Positions 32,170-43,279 of a stretch of DNA of 64,000 bases are shown one piece after another (the stretch's first letter is position 1; each line of letters opens with the position of its first letter). The stretch is from Cercis canadensis. Taxonomy: Eukaryota; Streptophyta; Magnoliopsida; Fabales; Fabaceae. The stretch covers positions 248,001 to 312,000 of the forward strand of contig QAOA01000967.1 in assembly GCA_003255065.1 (NCBI GenBank), in the 5' to 3' direction. The position numbers and the translations under genes are program-made. The notes below the pieces were generated by a model that was given only the letters and a program-made list of their open reading frames with translations, was not told where the DNA came from and searched no databases.

Positions 32170-33693
32170 GTGAGACCATCCACGAGTCCACAACCTTCAT
32201 CTCCATCTTAGATCAAGCCAGCATCCTTGCCCATGTTTAGCCTGACCCAAGGGTTGGCACACACACCATCATCCACTACTACATATGAGCAGTTAGGAGC
32301 CACGCCCCCAGGTAGCGTATCATCGGCAGCTATAAGGCCATCTCATGCGAGTCTGACCATCTTGGACTCACCCTCACCCAGTGCCAGAGCAACTGATGGT
32401 CGCTTGTGGATATTTCCACATGAGAAGAAGTAAGTTAATCCTAAGACCTAGCTTAGTATTTTTTTTTTTTTATGGTTTATAGTTTATTATTTTCATACTG
32501 ATAACATTTTTTTTTTTTTTTTGTGTGCAGCTTTCTTCCTTCCAAGGAACCCGTCCATTATCTTTCAACTATTTACAAGTCAAAATATGAGGGCGTGTGG
32601 CTAGACTTCACCTCTATTCCTGATGAAGTGAAGGACTTGTGATGGACCGTGTTCAGGGTAATAATATTTTTATAATTAATTTTAATTTATTTTAAAGCAA
32701 CTTCATTTTAATGTTTACTAACTGTGATCTTCTATTTTCTAATGTAGAGGAAATGTATATAGGACATGCAATATGAAGCCAGATTCATAAGATCTGGCTT
32801 TCAAAATACAATGATAACATTTGCACCTCCTTCTGAGATATCAGGATCAAAAAAAAAATGACAAATGATTGAGCCTTACTGTGTTGGAGGCCCTGAGATT
32901 GAAATGGGACTCCGTATAGTACAAGGTGGTATATGAGCGGAACAAGAAGAACCGATCCTTAGATCAGGGCGGGTATTATCACAAGGGCGATTCCATGACC
33001 ATCTTTAAACATAAATGAAGGTTGGTAAGTTTGTAATTAATGACGTAGTTTGTACTTAATTTAAAATTTTGTTTATGTTTACTAACAGTTGAACATTTTT
33101 TGTAGACGAATGAGTTATGGAAAGAGCCCAACACGCCAGAGATCTTTTGTCACCTCTAGCATAGTTTCAGCAAGGGCTGGGTCCATTCACCTATGTAAGT
33201 AATTTTCAAGTTAATTACAATTTAACTTGGTTTATAGATATCTATATTTTAGTACTAACGTGCTATTTTAATCTATGCAGACTGAGTTTGAGAAACGCCA
33301 GTTTGAAAGTCAAGTCCAGTCATCTTCTTCTTCTGTTGACGACACTAGGTTATGACTTGATGTTGTCAATGGCAAAAACAAGAAGGGCTGCATTTATAGC
33401 TTGGGCTCTAAGGCCGGTGTGTTGGACTAGGCTCAACTGTAGGCAAACTAGCCAGATCGTCTCCTATTGAAGGTGCTATCATAGGTTGCCGCCCAGACGC
33501 AGCAGGTCCAGGAGCTAGAGACATACAAGACAATAATGCAGAGTTGTCTTGCACAGTCCTCTAGCAAATCCACATAGGACCTTGCGAGTGTGTTTGCACA
33601 GATCTTGCGTTCTCAGGCTACTCCTCCCTCGATTGATGATGATGATGATGCAACTGAGGATTTGGACAGGGACGCAGATGATAGGAACTTCTA
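32170..33693 (+). pseudogene. CACTA-encoded protein remnant (Ptta/En-Spm, Transposase_24-like)
   Basis: Scattered short frames encode, in order: a Ser/Pro/Thr-rich N-terminus (32227-32430), FLPSKEPVHYLSTIYKSKYE with VWLDFTSIPDEVKDL (32531-32640), YERNKKNRSLDQGGYYHKGD (about 32931-32990), and ELWKEPNTPEIF. Last come EFEKRQFESQVQ and DVVNGKNKKGCIYSLGS (33280-33412). This arrangement matches the plant Ptta/En-Spm (Transposase_24) protein family found in CACTA elements. In-frame stops interrupt nearly every exon (for example after VKDL and in DDTRL), so it is inactive. The DDE transposase proper is not recognised in the window. Confidence 0.6.
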
Positions 33694-33757
33694 GGGGATC
33701 CGGTTGTATATTTTTTTTTCTCATTGTATAACATTTTTTTATTTGAAATTAAATTTA

Positions 33758-33860
33758 ATAATTTATTTTAATTATATTTCTCTCTCTTTTATCCCATTTT
33801 AATTATATTTCTCTCTTTTATCCCATTTTAATTATATTTCTCTCTTTTTTATCTAATTTT
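33758..33860 (+). repeat. Three tandem copies of a roughly 33-bp TC/AT-rich unit
   Basis: The unit contains TTTTAATTATATTTCTCTCT followed by TTTATCCCA and is repeated three times with small length differences within the CACTA element. Confidence 0.7.
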
Positions 33861-34205
33861 AATTTAATTTAAATTAATAGCTAAATTTTGATTTAAAAAA
33901 AACCAATTTCTCATGGAATTTCTCTTAGATGGTTGTCCGAGAAAAATTTCTCATGGACACACATCATTGAGAAATTTCGCGACTAATGCATGAGAAAGTC
34001 TCATGCATTCCTTATGTCTACCCGTGAGAACATTCGTGAGAAATTTCTCAATGATTGATTTCCCATGAAAAAATCATTTTGTCACGAGGGTTTTTCTCTT
34101 GACGTAGAGTTCGTGAGAAATTCCATGACAATAGTCTTTCTCATGGAATTTTTGTCAATTTCTCACGGACTTTATGCGTGAGAAAAAACATGTTTTCTTG
34201 TAATG

Positions 34206-34264
34206 TAATACATTCCCTATGTGTAACCAACTCCTTTACCCAACTCTGGTAACGTAAACCAAAC

Positions 34265-34298
<34 letters not shown>

Positions 34299-34440
34299 TG
34301 TCCAACGACACCTTAAATCAATTGGTGGCGACTCCATCAATTTTTATGCAATCATTTTTCTAAACTTTCACTCTTTTTTTTCGCCACTTCGCTCATTAAG
34401 TGTCCCTTTGAAAGGGACGTTGCGACAATAAATTAGAATT
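34206..34440. mobile_element. Fragment resembling the LTR/leader junction of a Tat/Ogre-type gypsy element
   Basis: The text TTGGTGGCGACTCCATC near 34320 and GGGACGTTGCGACAA near 34416 recalls the end-of-LTR/leader region of plant Tat-lineage gypsy elements. A (TA)n tract (34266-34297) precedes it. No internal coding sequence follows, so it is an isolated scrap. Confidence 0.35.
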
Positions 34441-35605
34441 TTTCTTTTTCTTGAAGATTTATTAGAAAATAATTAGTGTATTTAGATTGGCTTAGAAATA
34501 GTATATTAGTATAATCATTTATGAAAAAAAATTGATTGTTAGAGAAATTATTTATGTTTGGATATATGTTAATTGAAAAGTAATTTTTTATAATTACTTT
34601 TCATTTGGACATTATAAAAAAAGAAATTGCTTTTAAATGTCCAATTACCAAAAAGACTATAAAGCACTTTTATGGTGAAATAAATATCAAAATGCAATTA
34701 GATAAAATTGAAAGATAATGGTAAACAAATCAATAATCCATAATCAAAAGTTTGGTGGATAGTTTATTTGAAAGAAAAAACTATTGGAGTGCATAACTTC
34801 ATCTTTTACGTAAATTCAGAGTATGTTTGGATGAGGTTTTCTTTGCTGCTAAGTGGCAGAGCCCTTTAAGGAGTTTTAGCTTTTTGAAAAAAATATGCTT
34901 TATTAGTTCTTTAACATAATAAAATCTAAATCCCATTTCTTTTTTCCACAAAAAAAAAAAAAGCAATCCTCTTATACCGTCTCAATTAGGATTCAGCTAT
35001 TTCAAATTCAAACTGCGGAGTCCTCAATTAGAATCTCTCAATTTTAATTTATTTATTTTTCTCAGATTTGATGTAACTATCATCCTAATCATAGTAGTTA
35101 ATATACTATATATATTTATCTAGATTGATCAAATGATACAACCTTCAAGCCATATTGGTTTCCAATCTTATGCCCTCCCTCGAAACTGATCTTGTGAAGT
35201 TGAGAAAAAATTGACAGGACTTTTATGAGAATTTGAAAGAAGTTATTATATAAAATAAAGTGGTAGGTTTCATTTATTTAATTAATATTATTCATTTTTT
35301 ACTTATGTCGTTTTTAAAGCTTACAAATTTTATGTTTAAATTTGGATATTTTTTTTATACTTTGACTACGAATCAATCAATAGCATTCATAATCTCATAT
35401 TATGCCTTATTACAAATTCAGACAACTCATTGGAGCTTTCCTTAATATTGGAAAACTTGGCTAAATAGCAAAAGGATATGGACAATGAAATATAAAAACC
35501 CCCTTCCCCCTTCCCCCTTCCCTAACATGGAACTGTTGATCTGCTCTGCTGACAGACGGCATCTCCCTATTGGGACGCCAATTTCCACGTGACAGAATTC
35601 TGCAC
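34441..35605. other. AT-rich intergenic DNA
   Basis: I see no gene. A short CCCCCTTCCCCCTTCCC run lies at about 35501-35521. Confidence 0.6.
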
Positions 35606-36167
35606 TAGAGGTGTCAAAATGGGTTGGGCCCGTTGGGTTGGCCCGCCCCGCCATGCAAAAGGGTTGAGTTGGGTTAAGGTTTTGCTGGCCCGTTTGGAAG
35701 CGGGTTTCTGAGCCCGCCCCGTTTGGGTTGTGGGTTGGTGGCGGGGCGGGGCGGGCTGGCCCGCCAGTCTTTTTTTTTTTTTTTTTTAAATTTCTAATCT
35801 TTATTATAAAAATTATGTTGTCATGTTGGTATTAATCTTCTTGGACTTATTTTTTAATGATTGTTTATTACTTTGTTAGACTATTTAATTAATTTTGGTC
35901 CTCTTAAATAATTTGAATTACGTGATGAAAAATTATTTATCATTGATTTAGTGTTTAACATTGATTTAAATTGTTATTAGTCACTAATTTATTATTATTA
36001 TTTTTTGGCGGGCTGGCCCGCCTAACCCACAACCCACAGTGGGTTGGGTTGGGTTGAGGTTTTCTCAACCCGCCATTTGGGCGGGCCAGCCCGCCCCGCC
36101 CCGTTTGGGTGGCGGGTTGAGGCGGGCCGGGGCGGGCCGGCCCGCCCCGCCCCGTTTGACAGCTCTA
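35606..36167. mobile_element. hAT-type MITE with GC-rich arms
   Basis: The termini are TAGAGGTGTCAAA and TTTGACAGCTCTA, an imperfect inverted repeat. The flanks TTCTGCAC (35598-35605) and TTCTACAC (36168-36175) form an 8-bp target duplication with one change. The arms (35630-35770 and 36005-36160) are GGGTTGGGC / GGCGGGCC-rich and can pair with each other, while the centre (35771-36003) is AT-rich. It is non-coding. Such elements with a TAGAGGTGTCAAA start are common hAT derivatives in dicots. Confidence 0.85.
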
Positions 36168-36175
36168 TTCTACAC

Positions 36176-36996
36176 CCCATAAAATATTTGAAAGTATTGT
36201 ATTCAAGGAAATAGCTTGAAAACTGCTATATTGAGGAAAAAATTATCTAAACTTGCATTATTAAAGTCAATTAGCTGAAAATGCTAGATAACAGAAATAA
36301 GAATGTACCCCTTCAAAAGAGAGGGAGGAGCTTTCCATCAATCTTTTTGATCTTGCTAATTGTTTTAACAAATAGATGATAGTTTTTTTGGAAAAAACAT
36401 AAAAATATTCATCAAAACAAAGCAAAAATTTTCATATCCAAAAAAAAAAAAAAACCAAAAATTAGAGCAAATTAAGTTTTAACCAATCTATGGGCTAGTG
36501 TAGTGAAGTGGGTGCTGATTTTAATTTGTTTCCCCCTTTTGTTTCAAGATTATTTTTAAATTTATTATTGGCTTGTTAAATGATGATGGTGAAGTTAATT
36601 TAGATACAATACTTTTCTTTCCAAGAAATTAACCAAAATAATGAAATTTTCTTTTCAAAGAAATTTCTCATCCAAATCACTGAACTTGAACTAAGGCCAA
36701 CGAAACCTTCAAATTTTATTATCCCAAATCATAATAAAAAATATATATTCCTAAGTTTAAAATTAACATTTTCTAGTTGGTACCACTGTATCTTCATGGA
36801 TACTGTTTCTGTTTACCACAACTATAAGAAATGGAACCACGTCTGTCGGACCAATATATGAGGGTTCACCTTGTTGTGTCCCTGGAGTATGTATCCTGGG
36901 AAGTACATAGGAATCTCTCATATTTTTCCTTAAAGCTATCACTTCTCATTTTCCATTCATAATCCTTTCCCATCTTGCATTGTGCCTGGATTATCT
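36176..36996. other. Intergenic DNA and 3' side of the sugar transporter gene
   Basis: AT-rich. The 3' untranslated region of the minus-strand transporter should lie in the last few hundred bases. No other gene is seen. Confidence 0.5.
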
Positions 36997-38850
36997 TCAA
37001 GCATTAGCATTGTTATCCTCAAGAACAAACTTGGCCCAGAGCCAGTGTGACCTCCACACTCTGTTCATCTCCTCAATTGGAACGCCCTTTGTCTCAGGCA
37101 ACAATGAAAAAATGAAAATGGTCATTATAAGCACAAAACCAGCAAAGAAGAAGAAGATACCAAACTTCAAGCGGCAAAGCATTGAGAGGAAGACTTGAGC
37201 AATGCAGAAGGTGAAGAACATGTTCACGGCGATATTGATAGCTTGTCCTGCGGATCTGACCTCAAGAGAGCAGATTTCACTGGGCACCAACCATGCCATG
37301 GGACCCCAAGACCATGCGAATGCTGCAACATATGCACAGATCAAGAACAAGAGGAAGTTGGCTTCACCCTTGCTAAATGAACCTTCACCATTGGTTCCAA
37401 ACTTCAAAGCAATCATGACTCCCACAGCAATCTATACACAAGTAATGGATGGAAATATATATCATTAACTAGTAATCGAAACCAAGACAAAAGTTGAGAG
37501 TAAAATGTAACAGATTTTAAGCATGCAAATTTTTATCCAATTTAGTTACAAGTTAAGCCATTATGTGTGCTTTAGTAGGTAGCGGTCCCAGGAGCTTTTA
37601 GGGGGTCAGAATTTTAAATCTACATGCCATCAAGAAAAAAAAGAGTAAATTTTAGTTGGAAGTTTACCTGGAAAATAAACATTTGGCATCCACCTTCAAG
37701 GAACAAAACCCTTCTTCCAACCTTATCCACGGTAAAGATAGAAACCAATGTGGCAACCACATTGACACCTCCACTAATAACAGCAGCCACAAGGGCACCA
37801 TCACCACCGAAACCCAGAGTCTTGAAAAGAACGGGTAAGTAAAAATTGATGACATTGATGCCGGTGAGCTGTTGGAAGAATGGAATCATGCAGCAGAAAG
37901 TTAGTTGAGGCCTGTATCTTCGCTGTAAAATGTTCTTCCATGGGTGTTTCACCATCTTTGCTGCCTCACTTGCGTCAATGAGATCATGTAACTCCTTTTC
38001 AACATTGTCGGTGCCTCGGATCTTTTGCAACATTGCCTTTGCTTGCTCATGTTGCCCTCTTTCAATCATGGAGTTAGGTGTGTCACCAAGAAAAAGAGCT
38101 CCCAAACACAAACAAACTGCTGGAACAGCTGCAATACCCAAAGAGACCCTCCAGCCATTATCATGCTTGGCAGTCGAGACGTTAATTAGGTTTGCAGCCA
38201 AAACACCAATGGTGATTGCCATTTGAAATCCCATGTTAAGTGCTCCTCTTATCTTTGGTGGAGCCATTTCGGACAGATACATGGGAATGGACTATACAGA
38301 ATGGACAAAAAATTTAGTTAATTTTGAGACACTTGTGCTTTTAGATTTTTTCATATCTTTTATTAAGGATGCAATTGAGGAAAATTCTTACCTGAAGACA
38401 ATATCCCACACCAAAACCAAGTAACAAACGGCCAACAATAAGCATAGCAATGTTGGTGGCAAATCCGTTGAGGAGAGCACCAACAAGGAAAAACAAACCA
38501 CCAAGAAATATTGAGGGCTTACGGCCTAGCGCTCTTGTTGTTGTGGAAGCAAAGAAAGAGGCTACCAAAGCAGCAAGGTAGAGGGAGGAGGTAAACAATG
38601 TAAGGAGCTCGTTATCATATTTGCAATACTCGCTGTTATGACTTGACTCATCTTTCATTTGTTTGTACACAGAGGGGAAAAACTTGATCAAGAATGGTTC
38701 CATGGAAGTCACTCCTCCTGTGATACCTAGATCATAACCAAATAGGAGACCTCCCATGGCGGCCACGAAACAAGTAACCAGCACGTAGACGGTGACTTTA
38801 CCCTCATACTGCTCAGCACCACCTAGATCAACAAAACCTCTTTCTGCCAT
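36997..38850 (-). CDS. STP-type monosaccharide/H+ symporter (major facilitator superfamily)
   Basis: Three exons on the minus strand: 38850-38392, 38291-37668 and 37431-36997. All are phase 0 with GT/AG borders, and they give 505 residues, close to the usual 510-520. It is a 12-helix plasma-membrane hexose/proton symporter of the plant STP family. It starts [11 protein letters not shown]; helix 1 carries [18 protein letters not shown]. The sugar-porter marks are ALGRKPS after helix 2, [40 protein letters not shown] in helix 7, DKVGRR, and PETKG after helix 12. No stop or frameshift was seen. Two small departures from most STPs are [13 protein letters not shown], where FANQ(S/A)VPLYLSEM is usual, and [12 protein letters not shown] in place of the common PETPNSL. 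These fall at the end of exon 1 and in exon 2 and read cleanly, so they look genuine. Confidence 0.9.
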
Positions 38851-38977
38851 GTTTCAAGCAATAACGACTTCAAATATCTTGGGGTGAATCAAAATTGGGA
38901 CTGTGAAAGACATAGTTCTAATTCTCTTTGAACGATTGCTTGTTTGCACAATTGAGGATCCCAAAGAGTGATGAACA

Positions 38978-38984
38978 TTTTATA
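38978..38984 (-). promoter_or_regulatory. Possible TATA box of the STP gene
   Basis: The minus strand reads CGTTATAAAATG, a good TATA element about 130 bases upstream of the start codon. This leaves room for a leader of about 100 nucleotides. Confidence 0.5.
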
Positions 38985-40380
38985 ACGTGTGGTGCTGCTG
39001 ATATGACGTAAAACACCAGAGAGGATGCCATAGAGAAAATCTGCTAAAGCACGATTATGCCCTTTCAAGTCATGTTGCCTGTCATACGTACAGTCATCAT
39101 GTCCTTATTTGGGAAACTTTGCGTTAAGATTAACTGATTATTGGATTGACAATTGTGTTTCATTATCAAGTCCTAATTAAACTGGAAAAAATATGGCATT
39201 ATCGAACAATGCCTCGTCCTAGTAAGCAGAAAGAAAACTAATAGCTTTATCACTTTCTTTTTTTATCATCTAATCAAATGTGTACCTTAATTTTGGTCAA
39301 AAGAAATCTTCCCAAAGACTGGGGTCTCTCATCTAATTTGGAATATGAGCTGGATCAGTCAAAATGCATATGACCATTAATAACATTGATAAGAAAGTAA
39401 CCACACGTTGCTAATAAGTTGTATCATCAATCACGAAACTAGAAAAAAAATACACTCATCTATTTATACATCTAATTATTATGTAAATTACAAAATAGTT
39501 GGTCAGCATTTCTAGACCTTGAGCTAGCTAGTTCCCATGCAAATTGGAGTAGATGACAGGTCCATTAATGTTGACAATGACAATATATGCCTTTAACTTT
39601 CCTAATGGAGGCACATATTCCCAATCAAAACACAAGGTTAGCAGCAACGATGATCAACTTTTCCCTCTTACGCTTCTGGGACTCCAAATATTCTAATATT
39701 GTTCTTCAATGTCTTCTTCTTGGCAGGTTGAACCATGAGATTCTTTTAAAAACACCATCAATCACTGATCCCTTTCACAGTGTTTTGTCTTGCCAAATCT
39801 GTTTCATTCTTGTTTTAAATGCCATTAGTCTCCTTCTTCATGTTACTTTCTCAGGAAAAAGGAAACACTATTTTCTTCCTTATACAACATAAAAGGGACT
39901 TGATACATTTTTATATATATGGAAAAGCAAAATAATATAAATGTGCAAAAACAATAATAACAATCGACTACAATGATTTCATTTACATATCTTTTTGTTT
40001 TTTTTTAGTTACATAACGACAAAAAAATTCAAACCCTAAAGAATAACTAAATTTAAATGCATTTTCTTCTTCGATGAACTGAAATCCTATAGATGACTCA
40101 ATCAAAACTTAACAAGGAATAGAACTTATTTTATTTAATCAAACACCTTGATCCTTGTCGAGTTGTTCCTTTTTCTTTTTTTTTTCAAGATTGATCCCTG
40201 TTCCTAGATTTTATGAACCACAAGCAACCAGACTTCAACAAATCGACTGGGCTTTAAATTTTTTTAAAGACATCAAAATGGGCCTTAGATCAAGGCCCAA
40301 TCCAAAGCCCTTTTTTTTTTTATTCCAAAGACAAATACTGTAGGAAAATAAAAAAAATAAATGAAAGTAAAACATAAAAT
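38985..40380. other. Intergenic region between two divergent genes
   Basis: It contains the promoter side of the STP gene (minus) and of the G-patch gene (plus). No further coding sequence is recognised; ORFs here are short and lack protein character. Confidence 0.5.
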
Positions 40381-40383
40381 TGG

Positions 40384-40489
40384 CGACGGCGTTGAACAGG
40401 GAAAACGCAACAAACTTGTAATTCTCTTCTCAAGTCTGAACTCTCAAGAGATTGCTGATCCGAAGCCAGTCTCCGACGTGCAGAGGAAG
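40384..40489 (+). other. Probable 5' untranslated exon of the G-patch gene
   Basis: This GC-richer block ends CAGAGGAAG|GTAATAATACG, a good 5' splice site. An acceptor at ATGCAG (40901-40906) precedes the exon with the first ATG (40923). The transcript start is not visible; the left coordinate is a guess. Confidence 0.45.
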
Positions 40490-40922
40490 GTAATAATACG
40501 TAGAATTCGGAATATCCTATAAATTTTTTTTACTATTTTTGGTGATAAGATAGCCAATCGCCAATTCACAACATCAATTATAAAAAATCGATCTTTTTTT
40601 TTTTTTTTTTGATTATATTGGAACCGGGAAAAGGGTTTGGGAGTTTAGGGTGGATTAATCATGAATTCATCAAACACAAAGGGAAATTTCCAATGTTGAA
40701 CTTGAAACTGGTAACATTGATTTTGACACTTGGTTTGATTATCTTGCTGAACTCTTTTGAATTCTATGTAATATGTACCATTAGGATTAAGCTTGTAAGT
40801 TGGAAGAAACCAGAGAAGAAAGAAATTCATACAAAGCTGTAAAATATATGTTAATTTTAGTGCGCTTCATTGATTTGGCATAGAGCTTATGTGAATGAGC
40901 ATGCAGATAAAGAGGAAAAGCA

Positions 40923-43279
40923 ATGAACAAGGAGTTGGGTTCAAGTGGTTCAGCAACAACAATCAACTCTTCCAATATAGGCTTTCAGGTACTTTCTTTT
41001 TCCAGGTCCCACTTACTTTCTTCCTCTGTGTTTCACTTTCTCCTTTCTCATGAACTATTATGTTTCCAGTGATTCTTTTTATTTTTTTATTATAATATAA
41101 TTAGGGATAATGTTTTGCAGCTTTTGAAGAAGCATGGTTGGAAAGAAGGGACTGGTCTTGGAGTCTCTGAGCAGGTTATGTTTCTTCCTTTCCTTTATCT
41201 CTGTTTTCTTCTTCACTGAAAGAAGAATGAAGAATCAAAAGCATTTTCTTTATGTTGATCTGATAGTTATCATCCTTTCAATTGCAATATATCATTCTTC
41301 TTGGTTTGAATTCTGCCCACTTCTTGTCTGATATTCAATTTAACTTGTCCTCCCTCTGTCCTGACTCTCCTTTTGGTGAATTTGCTTCCCACTTAGTGTT
41401 CAGGGTGACCCTTGGACCACCATGGAAGGTGGGTGAAACTGGGACGATTGGGGAATTATGTCCTTTTTATCAAGGCTAGGCACAGCAATTATGAATTTTG
41501 CAGTCTATGGTATTTGGAATTTTGGATGGTAATCTTATAATAATTTATTATATTAACAGGGTAGATTAGAGCCTGTGGAAACATATGTGAAGAATAATAA
41601 ACGAGGTTTGGGAGCAGATAAAGTGAAAAAAAAGGCTGTGAGACCTCATAATAGAGATGACTCCAAAGGGAAAAATGAACAGGTATTTCTTTTCTTTCCA
41701 ATCATCATTATTAATTGTTTGCATTCCATTTCTCTGTTCTTATCATCACTTCTTATTTTATTTCTTTGTCTGATGGTGAGATAACCTTATAAAGCAGGAA
41801 GTGAAAATAGAATATATGAAGAACGAAATCATCCGAATAAGTTTGGGATGATAAAGGGACTTTGGCTTGGGGGGTACAGCCACTTGTTCTTAAAAAAAAG
41901 TTTTAAATTTCACCCCTTCCACTGCTTTTTTCCCCTAATTGGTCAGTGAGTCTATTTAAGTCATGGACCTTTACTATGTATTGTATGTCTCTTTCTTGGT
42001 ACTCTAATACAACCAGAACTGGTGAGAATTGTAAATTTTAGCATTACTGAATGTTTATTGTAGGCGTATTAGGGCAAGAGTGGTTTGCAATCAGGAGGAT
42101 GGGGTTTCAAGCCATTAAAGGTCAGTTAGTGCCTTAGTGGTGATTTGGGTGCCGTGAATAGTGGCTGCAATATTGGGAGTGTTGGGTTGATGTAATCTGG
42201 GGTAGTTTCAAGCAAGACTTATGTAGGATTCTGGAAGAAATAAATTTAGAAGATATCTGGTGAAGAGAACTGGCATTCACTTGATAAGTTGAATGATAAG
42301 GATTAAAAGTTGTAGAATAAAGGAAACTGACTTAGTATTCTCACTGAGGGATCTGTAGGCATCACACCTAAGGTTGATTGAATTACATTGCCAAGAAGAA
42401 AGCAGCTTTCTGAATGAACACAGACTAATTATTGTTATTTTCAAGAAAAGCAAGAGGTCTATACATATAGACTTACCCAATCCTATAGAGACTTAAAACT
42501 TCCTACTGATATTAAACCTGGGAGGAAAACTTTTTAGTCAGATAAAAGAAAGTACATTGGAGGAGTACAAAGAGTCCTCCCTAAACAACAGAATACCTGA
42601 GATAAAGAAAGAAAACAGGGAAAAGAAGAAAACCATTATCTGAAGAAGGCATCACAATCCCTCTGCATAAGAAGCTCACAGAGGAGCATGAAAATCTATT
42701 CTGTCCTGAGAATTCCTGGTAAGAATCTCTACCCAGTGGAAAATTCAGAAATTAAAATATGATCCAATAACACCTGAATAGTGAATACTGTAAAACTCAA
42801 GCCCAACTAAAAGTCTAAAACCCAATAAAATGATGCAAAACTTTCTAAAATACCCATTCACTGAAAATATCAACTTCATCTTACTAAACCTGATGATTTT
42901 AGACAGTTCTAATGTATTGAAGTATGTGGAATATTATTATCAGCTCCAGTAATGTTTATAAATGATCAATAAAGTTCTTTAATTTCTATTAACTAGAGTG
43001 TTTAATCAGTGAAACAAATTATTAGAAAGCAGCCATTGCATGATAATATTGGAACATGGCCAAAAGCCTCGTTGGTGAAGTCCATCTTGCCACATGACAA
43101 TTACTCAATATATTTTCCTGCTTATGATTGATTCTGTCTGATATCAGGAACATTTATCTTCAAAGAAAACCAAGGCAGTTTCTAAACGGATGAGAAAGAT
43201 GCAGGAGTTGGAAAAGAAGTTGCAGGAGAAGGAATTTGAACGTGCCTTCTTTAGGGAGTTCTGGCCAGAAAATGTTTAA
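40923..43279 (+). CDS. Small G-patch domain protein
   Basis: Coding exons 40923-40988, 41121-41174, 41560-41682 and 43148-43279 are all phase 0 and encode 124 residues. The G-patch runs IGFQLLKKHGWKEGTGLGVS (residues 20-39) and then EQGRLEPVETYVKNNKRGLG, with the conserved aromatic, GW and glycines. A basic, Lys-rich linker (ADKVKKKAVRPHNRDDS) and a charged coiled-coil-like tail (KRMRKMQELEKKLQEKEFER) follow, ending EFWPENV. G-patch proteins usually bind RNA or activate DEAH-box helicases in splicing or ribosome biogenesis. The layout resembles plant D111/G-patch proteins related to GPANK1, where the domain is followed by a fixed RGLGA motif. The last intron (41683-43147) is long. Start choice: first ATG after the untranslated exon, with no earlier ATG in the inferred mRNA. 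The role is inferred from the domain only. Confidence 0.8.

Larger units (their letters stand above)
13691..34205 (+). repeat. Segmental duplication, copy 2
   Basis: This matches 1583-11290 in order and orientation but is about 20.5 kb long because four elements inserted after duplication: hAT 18952-19994, copia 20722-25858, MITE 26573-27046 and Pack-MULE 2 at 27109-29141. It keeps the complete CACTA element, including the right half missing from copy 1. Upstream homology starts at TGCCATCAT (13691); the phosphatase block at 13302 has no partner in copy 1 within the window. Confidence 0.88.
30632..34205 (+). mobile_element. CACTA (En/Spm-type) element, copy 2, end to end
   Basis: The left terminus CACTACAAGAAAATAGG and right terminus TTTTCTTGTAATG are inverted, with one change in the last bases. 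Both subterminal zones (30650-30910 and 33900-34190) are packed with variants of TTTCTCACGGA / TCCGTGAGAAA. Flanks are GAA and TAA, compatible with a decayed 3-bp target duplication (copy 1 has CAA on the left). The interior has a 500-bp telomere-like block and a broken transposase-associated gene. It was present before the segmental duplication. Confidence 0.85.

Noticed and set aside
35442-35654. A minus-strand ORF across the hAT MITE left end.
   Set aside because: It spans the element border and has no protein character.
37195-38226. Plus-strand ORFs over the sugar transporter.
   Set aside because: They are antisense shadows of a well-supported STP gene.
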